Origin: Cutibacterium porci
GTDB lineage: Bacteria; Actinomycetota; Actinomycetes; Propionibacteriales; Propionibacteriaceae
DNA length: 64,000 nt
Reading direction: 5' to 3'
NCBI RefSeq assembly: GCF_009696315.1
Contig: NZ_VUMG01000002.1
Coordinates: forward strand, 496,001-560,000
The notes beneath the pieces were generated by a model that was given only the letters and a program-made list of their open reading frames with translations, did no database searches and was not told the DNA's origin. A program made the translations under genes and the position numbers. Each line of letters starts with the position of its first letter. Positions within the stretch are counted from its first letter, which is position 1. Of the stretch, positions 9,276 to 18,052 are shown one piece after another.

Positions 9276-10354
9276 GACACTCCTTCAGCGACGGTGGTAG
9301 ATGACAGCGTCCCCAGGGGCGAGGTACGGCCAGTGAAGCCAATGACGAAGACCTTCGTACCGAGCCCGACTCCCAGGAACATGAACAGGAAGGAAATCCA
9401 GCCTTGGAAGCTGAACTGGGCCGTCTCGACCATGGCATTGCCGATCGTGCATCCACCAGCCCAGCTGGCTCCAATCCCCATCCCGAGGCCACCAGCGATC
9501 GACCTCACGACCTGAGCGGCATCAGGAACACGGATACGGAATTCTCCAGATGCCTTCGCAGCGATATAGGACCCCACCAGGATCCCAACGACGAGCAGCA
9601 CACCCCAGTCTATGTACGAGGCATGACCGGTTACGGCCCACTCCAGCAGGTTTCCTGTCGGGGTAGTGATGCCCAAACCCGCATGACGGCCAGTCGCCTC
9701 GCTAAGCGGATAAGTGATAATCGCGATGACAGAGATGAGAGCAGCAGTAATAAACGGATGCCACTTAGCCTCGAATAGCAGGTGTGCGATTCCAGTTTTC
9801 TCCGGCGCCAACGTCGCTACCTTCCGGGCCGGCTGTCGTAACTGACGCCACACTAAGATCCCGACGACAACAGCCAGCACGATGGTAGGTATCCACGGAG
9901 AAATGCCGAGGGCGGGGATAGTCGTGACCGGGGCCTTGAAGGACCTTACTGAATTGTTGACGCCTACCAGTGCACCATACTTCATGGCGGCAGCTCCGAC
10001 GGCGTAGAACACCAACGCGATCCATGATCCGACTAATCCCTCACCACTACGGAACCATGTTCCAGTGGCACATCCGCCGGCCAACACGATAGAGACGCCA
10101 AAGAGTAATCCGCCGACGATGACGCCGAGCCACGGCAACGGCTTCCACGACAAGTGGATGACGCCGAGCTGAATCAGCGTCGTGACGCCCACAGCCTGAA
10201 TCGCGATGACGAGCAGAAACGCCGTCATCCAGGTGGTGCTCTTCGCCACCCATACTTGACGAAAGGCGTTCGTGACACAGAAGCGGCCACGCTGCAAAAC
10301 AAATCCGAAGGCAATTCCAACTAGTAAGCCAGTAAGAATCATGGTGAATTCCAT
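9272..10354 (-). CDS. YeeE/YedE-family thiosulfate permease
   Basis: 360-residue inner-membrane protein with about nine hydrophobic segments. Family marks are the N-terminal GRFCVTNAFR and two internal repeats with a reactive Cys in AGGCATGTWFR and WAGGCTIGNAM. YeeE (TsuA) passes thiosulfate along a path of such cysteines. The gene is followed by the TusA-like gene (4-base overlap) and cysK, giving an import-to-cysteine unit. The start at 10354 lacks a clear Shine-Dalgarno; an in-frame ATG at 10342 is possible. A nested hairpin sits just upstream. Confidence 0.88.
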   Translation of the reverse strand: MEFTMILTGLLVGIAFGFVLQRGRFCVTNAFRQVWVAKSTTWMTAFLLVIAIQAVGVTTLIQLGVIHLSWKPLPWLGVIVGGLLFGVSIVLAGGCATGTWFRSGEGLVGSWIALVFYAVGAAAMKYGALVGVNNSVRSFKAPVTTIPALGISPWIPTIVLAVVVGILVWRQLRQPARKVATLAPEKTGIAHLLFEAKWHPFITAALISVIAIITYPLSEATGRHAGLGITTPTGNLLEWAVTGHASYIDWGVLLVVGILVGSYIAAKASGEFRIRVPDAAQVVRSIAGGLGMGIGASWAGGCTIGNAMVETAQFSFQGWISFLFMFLGVGLGTKVFVIGFTGRTSPLGTLSSTTVAEGVS

Positions 10355-10362
10355 TCAGAACG

Positions 10363-10411
10363 TTTCGACATCTTCAGCCACAGGGCAACCGTGGCTATTA
10401 ATTCGTCGAAA
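10363..10411 (-). promoter_or_regulatory. Nested hairpin in the thiosulfate-permease leader
   Basis: On the minus strand TTTCGAC pairs with GTCGAAA (outer stem), and inside it AGCCAC pairs with GTGGCT around a 9-base loop. The structure ends 8 bases before the permease start codon. It could control translation, or be a protein site. No known riboswitch class was recognised. Confidence 0.4.
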
Positions 10412-10758
10412 TGATGGATAGTGGGGCGCGCCTCTGAGGCGCTCAAGTGGCATGTGAATACAGGTCCGCTCATGCCCGGCAAGCTGGCTAGATCAGCAAC
10501 AGCGTCGACACATGGAACACATCATCATGACGGAGGTCACAACCGACTGACCGGCATGATTGCTCCAGACACGATGTGTATCCACCATTCCGCCTTTCCA
10601 CTCATTAACCATGATTACCGACTAAACCCCGACGCTTTTCAATCTTTCAAAACACGTCGAGCGACATCGGCCATCACTAAGGTCAGAAATCATGCAAGCA
10701 CAATCGCCCTGACCTTTCAAGAAAAATAAGAATTTGTCTTAGAATATGAGAAGTTGTA
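10412..10758. other. Intergenic region, thiosulfate operon / otsB
   Basis: About 350 bases with no gene I can support. A plus-strand open frame of about 100 codons (10421-10729) lacks a ribosome site and family resemblance. The last 60 bases before otsB are AT-rich. Confidence 0.4.
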
Positions 10759-11664
10759 TCACATTTCGATACAGACGCGGTCTGCTAGCGCCCCCAGAAA
10801 CGCGGCGATTCCCTCCGTCTGGTCACAGACGACGTCGGCGTATTCAGCCATCGATGGCTGCTCCCCAGAGAAACTAATCACGCGGGCACCAGGACGGCCA
10901 GCATCAATCCACTCGGCGACAACATTGAGTGCCGGAACGTCGCCCAGATCGTCACCGCACATGATGACGGTCTGCGGCTTGACCTCGTCGATAAGCTCAC
11001 GCATTGCCTGAGCCTTCGTCGTCACGGCAGCTTTCAATTCGATGATGTTGCGGCCATCCTCGCAGTGCAGCTCCAAGTCCGCGGCAATGTCGCGCACCCT
11101 CGGCACCGCAGTAGCTAGGGCATGAGCCGGGTCAGCGGCTCGTCGGGTGTGCAAGGCCACTGCGCGCCCCTTATCCTCGACCCAGCAGCCGGCATCCCGC
11201 GGATCCTCGCGACCAAGCTGTTGCGCAAGGGTGTCCAACCGTCCCTTCGCGGTACGCACCGATTCGGGAATCTCCGGGTCTCGCAACGTCCCAGTAGCAG
11301 CGTCATAACGCTCTACTCCGTACTGCCCGAGTATCACCAGATGCTCCAAGCCTGGCTGTTCGTCGACGGCAGTCATACGTCGCACCGCCGCGACCTCTCG
11401 CCCAGTCACGATCGCCACCGTGGCCAACACGCCGTCTAGACGAGACATGGCGTTGCGCGATTCTTGCGTCATCGTCGACGCAACGGGATCGTCAACAATT
11501 GGTGCCAACGTGCCATCGAAATCCAATGCGAGGAGCACGGACGCTGGATCAGCCGCTACGGCGTCCAAGATCCCCCTTCCGGCATCAGTTACAGCGGTCC
11601 ACGACGTGTCGGCTACTACAGGACGGTTCGTCATAAGCCAATAGTCACATACACCACGATTCAC
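10759..11664 (-). CDS. otsB: Trehalose-6-phosphate phosphatase
   Basis: 301-residue HAD phosphatase that removes phosphate from trehalose 6-phosphate. Motif I is LALDFDGTLAP, motif II is IVTGRE, and the late motif is MCGDDLGD. The GTG at 11664 has GGGGA 8 bases upstream; the in-frame ATG at 11634 is an alternative with a poorer site. It is divergent from otsA across about 110 bases, so the two likely share a control region. Trehalose is a common osmolyte and stress sugar in propionibacteria. Confidence 0.92.
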   Translation of the reverse strand: MNRGVCDYWLMTNRPVVADTSWTAVTDAGRGILDAVAADPASVLLALDFDGTLAPIVDDPVASTMTQESRNAMSRLDGVLATVAIVTGREVAAVRRMTAVDEQPGLEHLVILGQYGVERYDAATGTLRDPEIPESVRTAKGRLDTLAQQLGREDPRDAGCWVEDKGRAVALHTRRAADPAHALATAVPRVRDIAADLELHCEDGRNIIELKAAVTTKAQAMRELIDEVKPQTVIMCGDDLGDVPALNVVAEWIDAGRPGARVISFSGEQPSMAEYADVVCDQTEGIAAFLGALADRVCIEM

Positions 11665-11777
11665 AATGAGTCCCCGTCACCCAATAGCGAAGATTGACTC
11701 CGCAGGCGAGCCAATGGTTGGTAGCGTGAAAGTGGCCTTGCTGCACAGCATGACTGCCATGAGAGGTGTGATCGAAG

Positions 11778-13181
11778 ATGTCGGAGACCGTCCAGGACAA
11801 GGTCGACTTCCTTGTCATTGCTAACCGCCTGCCTGTCGACCGCAAGATCGACGACGACGGCAATGTCAGTTGGAAGTCCTCCCCCGGTGGCCTCGTCACC
11901 GCTCTGGAGCCTGTCATGCAGCGCAAGGGCGGCGCATGGATTGGGTGGCATGGCGCGCCCGACGAAGTCGTCGAACCCTTCCACCATGACGGTTACGACA
12001 TCCACCCTGTGCCGCTGAGTGCTCAAGAAGTCGAGGAATATTACGAGGGGTTCTCTAACGCGACACTGTGGCCGCTGTACCACGACTGCATCGTCGAGCC
12101 GGTATTCCACCGCGAATGGTGGGACGCCTTCCAGAAAGTCAATAAAAGGTTCGCTGAGCAAGCTGCTCGGCAGGCTTCAGAAGGCGCCACCGTGTGGGTG
12201 CAGGACTATCAACTCAACCTCGTACCGAAGTACCTGCGGCAAATGCGACCAGACCTGCGCATTGGGTTCTTCCTTCATATTCCGTTCCCGCCGATCGAGC
12301 TTTACAGCCGTCTGCCGTGGCGCGAAGAACTCGTCGAAGGACTGCTGGGAGCTGACCTCGTTGGATTCCAGACGCCCGGAGCCGCCGCTAATTTTCAGCG
12401 GTTGGCGAAGCGACGCCCAGGAGTGACTGCCGCTCGTGGGCGCGCACACACCCCAGATGGCCGCACCGTCGTCATCCGCGACTTCCCCATTTCAATCGAC
12501 TCACGCGGATTCCACGAATTGGCCACATCGGAAAAGGTCAAGGCAGAGGCCATCAAGCTTCGTGAGGACCTTGGCAATCCCGGAACGATCATCTTCGGCG
12601 TTGATCGTCTCGATTACACCAAAGGTCTTCGCCAACGCATCCGGGCGGTCGGAGAGCTGTTTAAGGAGGGCAAGCTCGATCCTCACGAGGTCGTCTTCTT
12701 GCAGCTAGCCACTCCCTCACGCGAACGCGTTGAGGAATACAAGATTTTGCGCGACGACATCAATCTGCTCGTCGGGCAGATCAACTCTAAAGTTGGGACA
12801 ATCGCCAACCGCGCGCTGGTCTACCGCAATGAGTCGGTGCCGCGTGAAGTCCTGGCCGCAATGTACCAGGTAGCTGACCTCATGCTCGTCACCCCAGTGC
12901 GTGATGGTATGAACCTCGTAGCCAAGGAGTACATCGCTTGCCGCTCGAACGACGATTCCGCACTAGTGCTTTCCGAGTTCGCAGGCGCAGCGCGTGAACT
13001 CAAGCAGGCCTATATGGTCAATCCTTATGACATTGACGGTATGAAGGCCACCATCATGAAGGCGCTCACGGATTCTCCCAAGCTGAAAGCCCGCAAGATG
13101 CGAGCTATGCGCCGACAGGTCTTCGATAAGACGATCGACGTCTGGGCAGACAGTTTTCTCACCGAGCTGGAAGGCCATTGA
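11778..13181 (+). CDS. otsA: Trehalose-6-phosphate synthase
   Basis: 467-residue GT20 glycosyltransferase making trehalose 6-phosphate from a nucleotide-glucose donor and glucose 6-phosphate. Seen motifs: VIANRLPVDRK with the P-loop-like SPGGLVTAL, the YQLNLVPKYLR segment, FFLHIPFPP, GVDRLDYTKGL, and the late RDGMNLVAKEYIA. Full family length. It faces away from otsB, which completes the two-step pathway. Confidence 0.95.
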   Translation: MSETVQDKVDFLVIANRLPVDRKIDDDGNVSWKSSPGGLVTALEPVMQRKGGAWIGWHGAPDEVVEPFHHDGYDIHPVPLSAQEVEEYYEGFSNATLWPLYHDCIVEPVFHREWWDAFQKVNKRFAEQAARQASEGATVWVQDYQLNLVPKYLRQMRPDLRIGFFLHIPFPPIELYSRLPWREELVEGLLGADLVGFQTPGAAANFQRLAKRRPGVTAARGRAHTPDGRTVVIRDFPISIDSRGFHELATSEKVKAEAIKLREDLGNPGTIIFGVDRLDYTKGLRQRIRAVGELFKEGKLDPHEVVFLQLATPSRERVEEYKILRDDINLLVGQINSKVGTIANRALVYRNESVPREVLAAMYQVADLMLVTPVRDGMNLVAKEYIACRSNDDSALVLSEFAGAARELKQAYMVNPYDIDGMKATIMKALTDSPKLKARKMRAMRRQVFDKTIDVWADSFLTELEGH

Positions 13182-13219
13182 GGTCTACGAAGCCGGATCT
13201 ATAGAGGAGATAACCAGCA

Positions 13220-14200
13220 ATGAAACTCAGTGCATTAGAGCAAATACCATTATTTGTCGGACATGACGTCACCCAAACCCTCGACGAAACCGTCGCCTTG
13301 GCTCAAGGACTCGAAGAGATCGGTTTCCATCGGTTTTGGCTGGCCGAGCACCATAACACCGACCACTTCCTGTCGAGTGCGCCAGACCTGCTCATGGCGC
13401 GCATCGCGGCAGCGACGCAGTCGATTCGACTTGGCTCGGGCGGTGTGATGGCTATGCATTACGGCTCCCTGCAGATGGCTGAGCGGTTTTCAACACTCAC
13501 CGCACTGTTTGGCGATCGTATCGACATGGGCCTAGGCCGAGCCCCAGGTGGTGACATGCTTTCAGCCCATGCCCTCAATCAGGGGCACGTCATCCACCCC
13601 GAGGCCATCAACACCCTGATCGCCGAAACGGTGGGATTCATTCGTGGCACACTGCCGTCGGAGAATCCGTACGCGAACGTCGTCGTGACACCGGCGGGCC
13701 ACGTACAGCCACAGACCTGGCTGTTGGGGTCGTCGGGTCAGTCGGCGGCGTGGGCTGCCGAGCACGGCATGGACTACGCCTACGCCCAGTTCTTCACTGG
13801 GCATCAGAACACCGGGATCATGGACCACTATCGCGCTCATCTTGCCGATGGTTGTCCTGGACGCACCCTGTCGGCAGTGTGCGTATCGGCCGCACCAACA
13901 CGTCAAGAAGCCCTGGAACAGTCGTTTATGGCGGCAAATTTCCGGGTGAGTCTGGGGACGGGACGGCCGGTGACTTTCGTCAAGACCTCTGAGATGGACG
14001 ACGACACCCGATCTTTACTGACACAGTATGTTCTGTCGAATGAGGACACCATCTTCGTCGGAGATTACGACGAGGTGGCCGACAAACTCTCCGCTTTTCA
14101 GGACGCTCACCACGTCGACGAGTTAATGCTCATTAGCTACATCGACGACGTGAAGGTCAAAGTAGAGCAGTACCGTCAACTCGCAACGCGACTCATCTGA
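13220..14200 (+). CDS. Luciferase-like (LLM) flavin oxidoreductase
   Basis: 326-residue TIM-barrel flavoprotein of the luciferase-like monooxygenase class. Typical features are FHRFWLAEHHN near residue 38, LGSGGVMAMHY, and GLGRAPGGD. LLM proteins of this short single-gene type are usually FMN- or F420-dependent oxidoreductases of unknown substrate. A strong GAGGAG lies 11 bases before the ATG. It is 38 bases after otsA on the same strand and may be read through from it, but no link to trehalose is known. Confidence 0.85.
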   Translation: MKLSALEQIPLFVGHDVTQTLDETVALAQGLEEIGFHRFWLAEHHNTDHFLSSAPDLLMARIAAATQSIRLGSGGVMAMHYGSLQMAERFSTLTALFGDRIDMGLGRAPGGDMLSAHALNQGHVIHPEAINTLIAETVGFIRGTLPSENPYANVVVTPAGHVQPQTWLLGSSGQSAAWAAEHGMDYAYAQFFTGHQNTGIMDHYRAHLADGCPGRTLSAVCVSAAPTRQEALEQSFMAANFRVSLGTGRPVTFVKTSEMDDDTRSLLTQYVLSNEDTIFVGDYDEVADKLSAFQDAHHVDELMLISYIDDVKVKVEQYRQLATRLI

Positions 14201-14569
14201 ATGTTGGATGCGCGGGGCCTATTAGCCGCCGATATGGAGAGAAAACCCATATGCGATGGCGGCCCGCCTCACCGCCACGGATTCTCCGGGCCCCGCCGCG
14301 TGAACATGGCCAACAGCAACATAGACGGCCCCGGCGTGCGCTACGTCACCACTAGTGCGATGTCGATGTGTGCTGTCAGATACGACGTTCATGGGGTCTA
14401 TCACCAGGGTGTTGCCTCAGACCACATCAGATTCGGAACCTGCCGTCGGGTTTCCTTACAGTGTTGCGACGCGTACCAGACCGTCGTGGCGGTTTCCTCG
14501 ATATAAGACTGCATCCCCGCCCAGGTCTCAGCAAGAGCGACATTGCCCTTGCACAGGCGGCACATTCGG
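14201..14569. other. Intergenic region before tRNA-Asn
   Basis: About 370 bases without a supportable gene. At 14225-14263, GCCGCC-ATATGG and CCATAT-GGCGGC form an interrupted inverted repeat just after the LLM gene, which may be its terminator. The rest shows no clear structure. Confidence 0.4.
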
Positions 14570-14645
14570 TGGCTCCCCCGACTGGACTCGAACCAGTAAC
14601 CCTCTGATTAACAGTCAGATGCTCTGCCAATTGAGCTACAGGGGA
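14570..14645 (-). tRNA. tRNA-Asn (GTT)
   Basis: Minus-strand cloverleaf with acceptor TCCCCTG/CGGGGGA, discriminator G and an encoded CCA. The D arm is TAGCTCAATTGGCAGAGCA, the anticodon loop is CTGTTAA, and the T loop is TTCGAGT. The GTT anticodon reads Asn codons. Body without CCA is 14573-14645. Confidence 0.96.
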
Positions 14646-14739
14646 TCAGCGCCCTAGCGCGAGATAAAACATTAGCAGCATCACTGACATGAAGACAAAT
14701 CACGCTGCGTAGACGGGACTGGCCGCATTCACACTATCT

Positions 14740-15240
14740 TCACCCCCACTCCTTTTTAAGGGAGCTAGTCGTCTCCATAATTACCTGACGAGTCTCAGGG
14801 TCGTTAAGGTCAGCTGACTCTCTCGCCAGCGCCGTCCACGTGATAGATCCATCGGCGAGGTGACCAGCCGGAATGCGGCCTGCAATGAGAATGCTCCCCC
14901 CGCGCACCGGCACCGTTCTCGTTGCTGCGATGGATTCGGTGATCTTGGCTCTAAATACCTCGGGGATCTTGCCCGGTTTGTTCAGCACCACGGAAGTTCC
15001 GGAACCGTCTAGGAATTCCCAACTGAGAGTCTCAGTATTCCCATTCCACTTACCGCGAACGATCTCATGCCAGGCCACCGCTGAGTCAGCGTCATCGGTC
15101 AGCACGACCAATCCCTCGATCACGGCGATCGCGGTCACCCCATCGCCACGCCCGCTGGCGAGCACCTTCACGTCGTCGAATCCGAGAACCGCTCGCAGAC
15201 GGGCCATCTCGTCAGCACTCGGCCCCTTTGTCCACCACAT
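14740..15240 (-). CDS. Conserved hypothetical protein downstream of the sigma gene
   Basis: 166-residue soluble protein with no signal peptide or membrane segment. It has alternating short beta strands (VKVLASGRGD, AIAVIEGLVVLTDD, TLSWEFLDGSG), as in small PH-like or beta-barrel folds; this is only a visual impression. It starts 12 bases after the sigma-factor stop, with GGATGG before the ATG, so it is part of that operon. Small proteins of this sort recur next to dnaG/sigma genes in actinobacteria. No function can be assigned. Confidence 0.75.
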   Translation of the reverse strand: MWWTKGPSADEMARLRAVLGFDDVKVLASGRGDGVTAIAVIEGLVVLTDDADSAVAWHEIVRGKWNGNTETLSWEFLDGSGTSVVLNKPGKIPEVFRAKITESIAATRTVPVRGGSILIAGRIPAGHLADGSITWTALARESADLNDPETRQVIMETTSSLKKEWG

Positions 15241-15252
15241 GTTTCCATCCTG

Positions 15253-16065
15253 TCACGCAGCAACGACCCGCTGCAGATGACGCCTCAGTCGTGCAAGTGC
15301 CCGATGCTCAATGCGTCTGGCGTTCGACGCCGATAGACCTAGCTTGTCGGCAACCGCAGTGATCGTCATGGGCTCACCGTGAAAACCGTGCCTCATCTCG
15401 ACGATGCGTCTCTCCTGGCCCGTCAACAAGCTAATTAGCCCGGACTCGGGTTCGTCGCAACATGTGTGAACAACAGCCATCTGCTCGAAAAAACTCGTTT
15501 CTACCTCCCAGCATTCGACTCTCCGCTTCTCCACCCACATGACGTCCTTGCCCATCTGTGCGGCAATCGCATTACTGCTGGGCACTCGTTGCCAACGGGC
15601 CGTCAACTCCTCCTCGACACGAGCAACCTCTGCCGCCTCCCTCATCACGGCCCGCGATCTGGCCCCGCTCAGTCGCACGGCCTCTTCTCCAATCCGGCGG
15701 CGAATCCATGTCCAGGCAACGGTAGAAAACCGCGCTCCACGCCGCTCGTCGTACCTGTCAATGGCTTCCCCTAGCCCGATGCAGCCGGCTTGGATAAAGT
15801 CCTCGACGCTGCACCGGTATGTCACAGCAGCCTGACGGGCCTGGGTCAACACGAGCGCCAACATGTAGCGCCACAGGACCTGCCGGGCCGCCGCTCCATC
15901 GTCTGAAATCTTGCGCAGCTCTGTCTCACTCGCCGGGACAGCTGCCACGAAATAACCCTCGAGGACGGCATCAGCAATGGCACCGGCATCAAGCTTGCGG
16001 AATAGCTCGCGCTCCTGCGCAGAATCCAAGGCGACGGCACCGTCAATGAACTCCGTATATCTCAT
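15253..16065 (-). CDS. Short sigma-70 family RNA polymerase sigma factor
   Basis: 270-residue sigma-70 protein. Region 2 is visible as CSVEDFIQAGCIGLGEAIDRYD followed by the basic RFSTVAWTWIRRRIGE. Region 4 is the C-terminal helix-turn-helix LGLSASNARRIEHRALARLRRHL. A region 3-like part (WQRVPSSNAIAAQMG) lies between, but the long region 1.1 of a primary sigma is missing. It is therefore an alternative, group 2/3-like factor. It sits 86 bases downstream of dnaG, on the same strand; the gap carries two DnaA-box-like sites. The ATG lacks a Shine-Dalgarno. The regulon is unknown. Confidence 0.87.
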   Translation of the reverse strand: MRYTEFIDGAVALDSAQERELFRKLDAGAIADAVLEGYFVAAVPASETELRKISDDGAAARQVLWRYMLALVLTQARQAAVTYRCSVEDFIQAGCIGLGEAIDRYDERRGARFSTVAWTWIRRRIGEEAVRLSGARSRAVMREAAEVARVEEELTARWQRVPSSNAIAAQMGKDVMWVEKRRVECWEVETSFFEQMAVVHTCCDEPESGLISLLTGQERRIVEMRHGFHGEPMTITAVADKLGLSASNARRIEHRALARLRRHLQRVVAA

Positions 16066-16116
16066 GGTCTGACGATGACGCGCGTCGGGACGTGATGAAA
16101 CCCCTCACAGATAATC

Positions 16117-16142
16117 TGTGGACACAGAAAAAGTTGTCCACA
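16117..16142. promoter_or_regulatory. Inverted pair of DnaA-box-like sites / dnaG terminator hairpin
   Basis: TTGTCCACA at 16134-16142 matches the actinobacterial DnaA box exactly. TGTGGACAC at 16117-16125 is an 8/9 match in the opposite direction. Together they form an 8-bp inverted repeat with a 10-base loop, 10 bases after the dnaG stop. It can be a DnaA site for the sigma gene, a terminator, or both. Confidence 0.45.
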
Positions 16143-16151
16143 TGTGTCACA

Positions 16152-17999
16152 TCAGGCCGAGGTGGCTCCGCCTGCCGCAATGAGACTCTTACGTAGCGCC
16201 TCGAGAGTCACCAAATCAGAGAACATGGCGTCATAGAGCTTGCGATCTTGATTTGGGTTTGTACGTTGCAAGCGCGATTTGAGGTTGGCAATGTCGTCGG
16301 TAATCGACAACAACCGCACCCGGGCCGCATATGCCTGCGCATAACCTCGGTCAGGCTCCTCACGCAGCACCGGCTCCACCAGCAGGGCCACTTCAAGTTG
16401 CTTCACGAGTGGATCCGGAGTCGCCTCGCCGACCTTCTCAGCCCATCTGTCCTGCCCACGCGGCACAGCCAAGACAGCGTCGAACACCGCCTGGTACGCC
16501 GGGTGCCGCAAATCCTCGACCTCGACCTGATCCCATTCCTCATCAAAGAGATCGGGATATTGCAAAGCGAGTTTGAGAAATCCTCGCTCCACGGATAGGG
16601 AGACATCAGCCGGATCCGGCCAGGGAGTCCCTGAACTTTGCTGAGGCGACGCAACGGCGACCGCCTGCGGCTCAGAGCGGCGTTGCTTTCGGGCACGCGA
16701 CACTTCTCGACGAACCACGTCGATGTCAGCACCCACTACCTGGGATAACTCACGCAAATAACCATCCACGAGAGACTGATCGCGAATGCTCGTAACTAAT
16801 GGCGCGGCTGCCCTAATGGCAGCCACGCGACCATCCGCACGGTCAAGGTCAAACTGGCTGACGGTGTTCTCCATGACATAGCGATACAGCGGGACGCGAC
16901 GCGCGACGAGCTCACGCACAGCTTGTGGGCCGCGTTGCATCAGTAAATCGCACGGATCGAGCCCAGTTGGCTCGATAGCAACGTAGGTTTGAGACGAAAA
17001 CTGGTTATCGCCGCGGAATACTTTGAGAGCCGCTTTCTGGCCTGCAGCGTCACCGTCAAAAGTGAAGATAACTTCTCCGTTGAGAGACCCACTATTGCCC
17101 ATGAGACGCTGAATAAGCCGGGCGTGGTCATCGCCAAAAGCTGTACCGCAGGCCGCGACAGCGGTATCGACGCCAGACAGGTGCGCAGCCATAACGTCGG
17201 TATACCCCTCGACGATCACAGCTTGGCTCTTCTTACCGATATTGGCACGAGCCATGTCTAGGCCATACAGAACATGCGACTTCTTGTAGACCGGGGTTTC
17301 AGGGGTATTGACGTACTTGGCGGGAAGCCGGTCGTCGTCGTAGACCCGTCTAGCGCCAAACCCGAGCACGGATTTACCGGAATCCTTAATTGGCCACAAC
17401 ACTCGTCCCTGAAAGAAGTCCCACCCTTGGGAGCGCACCAAACCCGACTCGATGAGAACTTTGGGAGTAAACCCTTTAGCCATCAAGTGGTCACGCAGCA
17501 CATGACCACCACGCGGCGCATAGCCCATCCCGAACTGCACAGCGGCATCCGGGGAGAAACCCCGCTCAGCGACGAATTCTCGAGCAATGCGGCCCTCGTC
17601 GGTCGACATCTGGGATTGGAAGAACTGCGCTGCAGCCTCGTTAGCGGCGAGAATCTGCATCCGCAAGCCTGGCTCAAGGCCGGGGCGACCATCATCGACA
17701 ATACGCAGCTGAACACCGACCTTATCGGCGAGACGCTGAACAGCCTCAACGAACGTGAGGTTGTCGATCTTTTGGAGAAAGGAGATGGTGTCCCCGCCTT
17801 CACCGCAGCCGAAACAGTAGAACAGACCGCGCGACGGCGTCACCTGAAAGCTGGGGGTCTTCTCGTCGTGAAAAGGGCATAAACCCTTCAGAGAGCCGCC
17901 GCCGGCATTGCGCAAGGTGACGTATTCACCAACGACCTCGTCGATCCGGACACGTTCCCGGACCAGGGCGATGTCCTCATCGTTGATCCGGCCAGCCAT
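16152..17999 (-). CDS. dnaG: DNA primase
   Basis: 615-residue replication primase that lays RNA primers. The N-terminal zinc ribbon has the CHC2-type residues around LCPFHDEKTPSF and FYCFGCGEGGD. The Toprim core follows, with VIVEGYTDVMAAH and FTFDGDAAGQKAA. A helicase-binding C-terminal part completes the protein. MAGRINDEDI at 17999 is the natural start with AGGA upstream; the open frame further upstream is not needed. It lies in the dgt-dnaG neighbourhood usual for actinobacteria, with a sigma gene downstream. Confidence 0.96.
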   Translation of the reverse strand: MAGRINDEDIALVRERVRIDEVVGEYVTLRNAGGGSLKGLCPFHDEKTPSFQVTPSRGLFYCFGCGEGGDTISFLQKIDNLTFVEAVQRLADKVGVQLRIVDDGRPGLEPGLRMQILAANEAAAQFFQSQMSTDEGRIAREFVAERGFSPDAAVQFGMGYAPRGGHVLRDHLMAKGFTPKVLIESGLVRSQGWDFFQGRVLWPIKDSGKSVLGFGARRVYDDDRLPAKYVNTPETPVYKKSHVLYGLDMARANIGKKSQAVIVEGYTDVMAAHLSGVDTAVAACGTAFGDDHARLIQRLMGNSGSLNGEVIFTFDGDAAGQKAALKVFRGDNQFSSQTYVAIEPTGLDPCDLLMQRGPQAVRELVARRVPLYRYVMENTVSQFDLDRADGRVAAIRAAAPLVTSIRDQSLVDGYLRELSQVVGADIDVVRREVSRARKQRRSEPQAVAVASPQQSSGTPWPDPADVSLSVERGFLKLALQYPDLFDEEWDQVEVEDLRHPAYQAVFDAVLAVPRGQDRWAEKVGEATPDPLVKQLEVALLVEPVLREEPDRGYAQAYAARVRLLSITDDIANLKSRLQRTNPNQDRKLYDAMFSDLVTLEALRKSLIAAGGATSA

Positions 18000-18052
18000 G
18001 TTTGCAATCCTACCCATGGTCAGAGCACCCGAATGGTGCAAAACTGTCCGCC

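Noticed and set aside
10421-10729. 102-codon open frame upstream of otsB
   Set aside because: No ribosome site, no recognisable domain, and composition unlike neighbouring genes; treated as noncoding.
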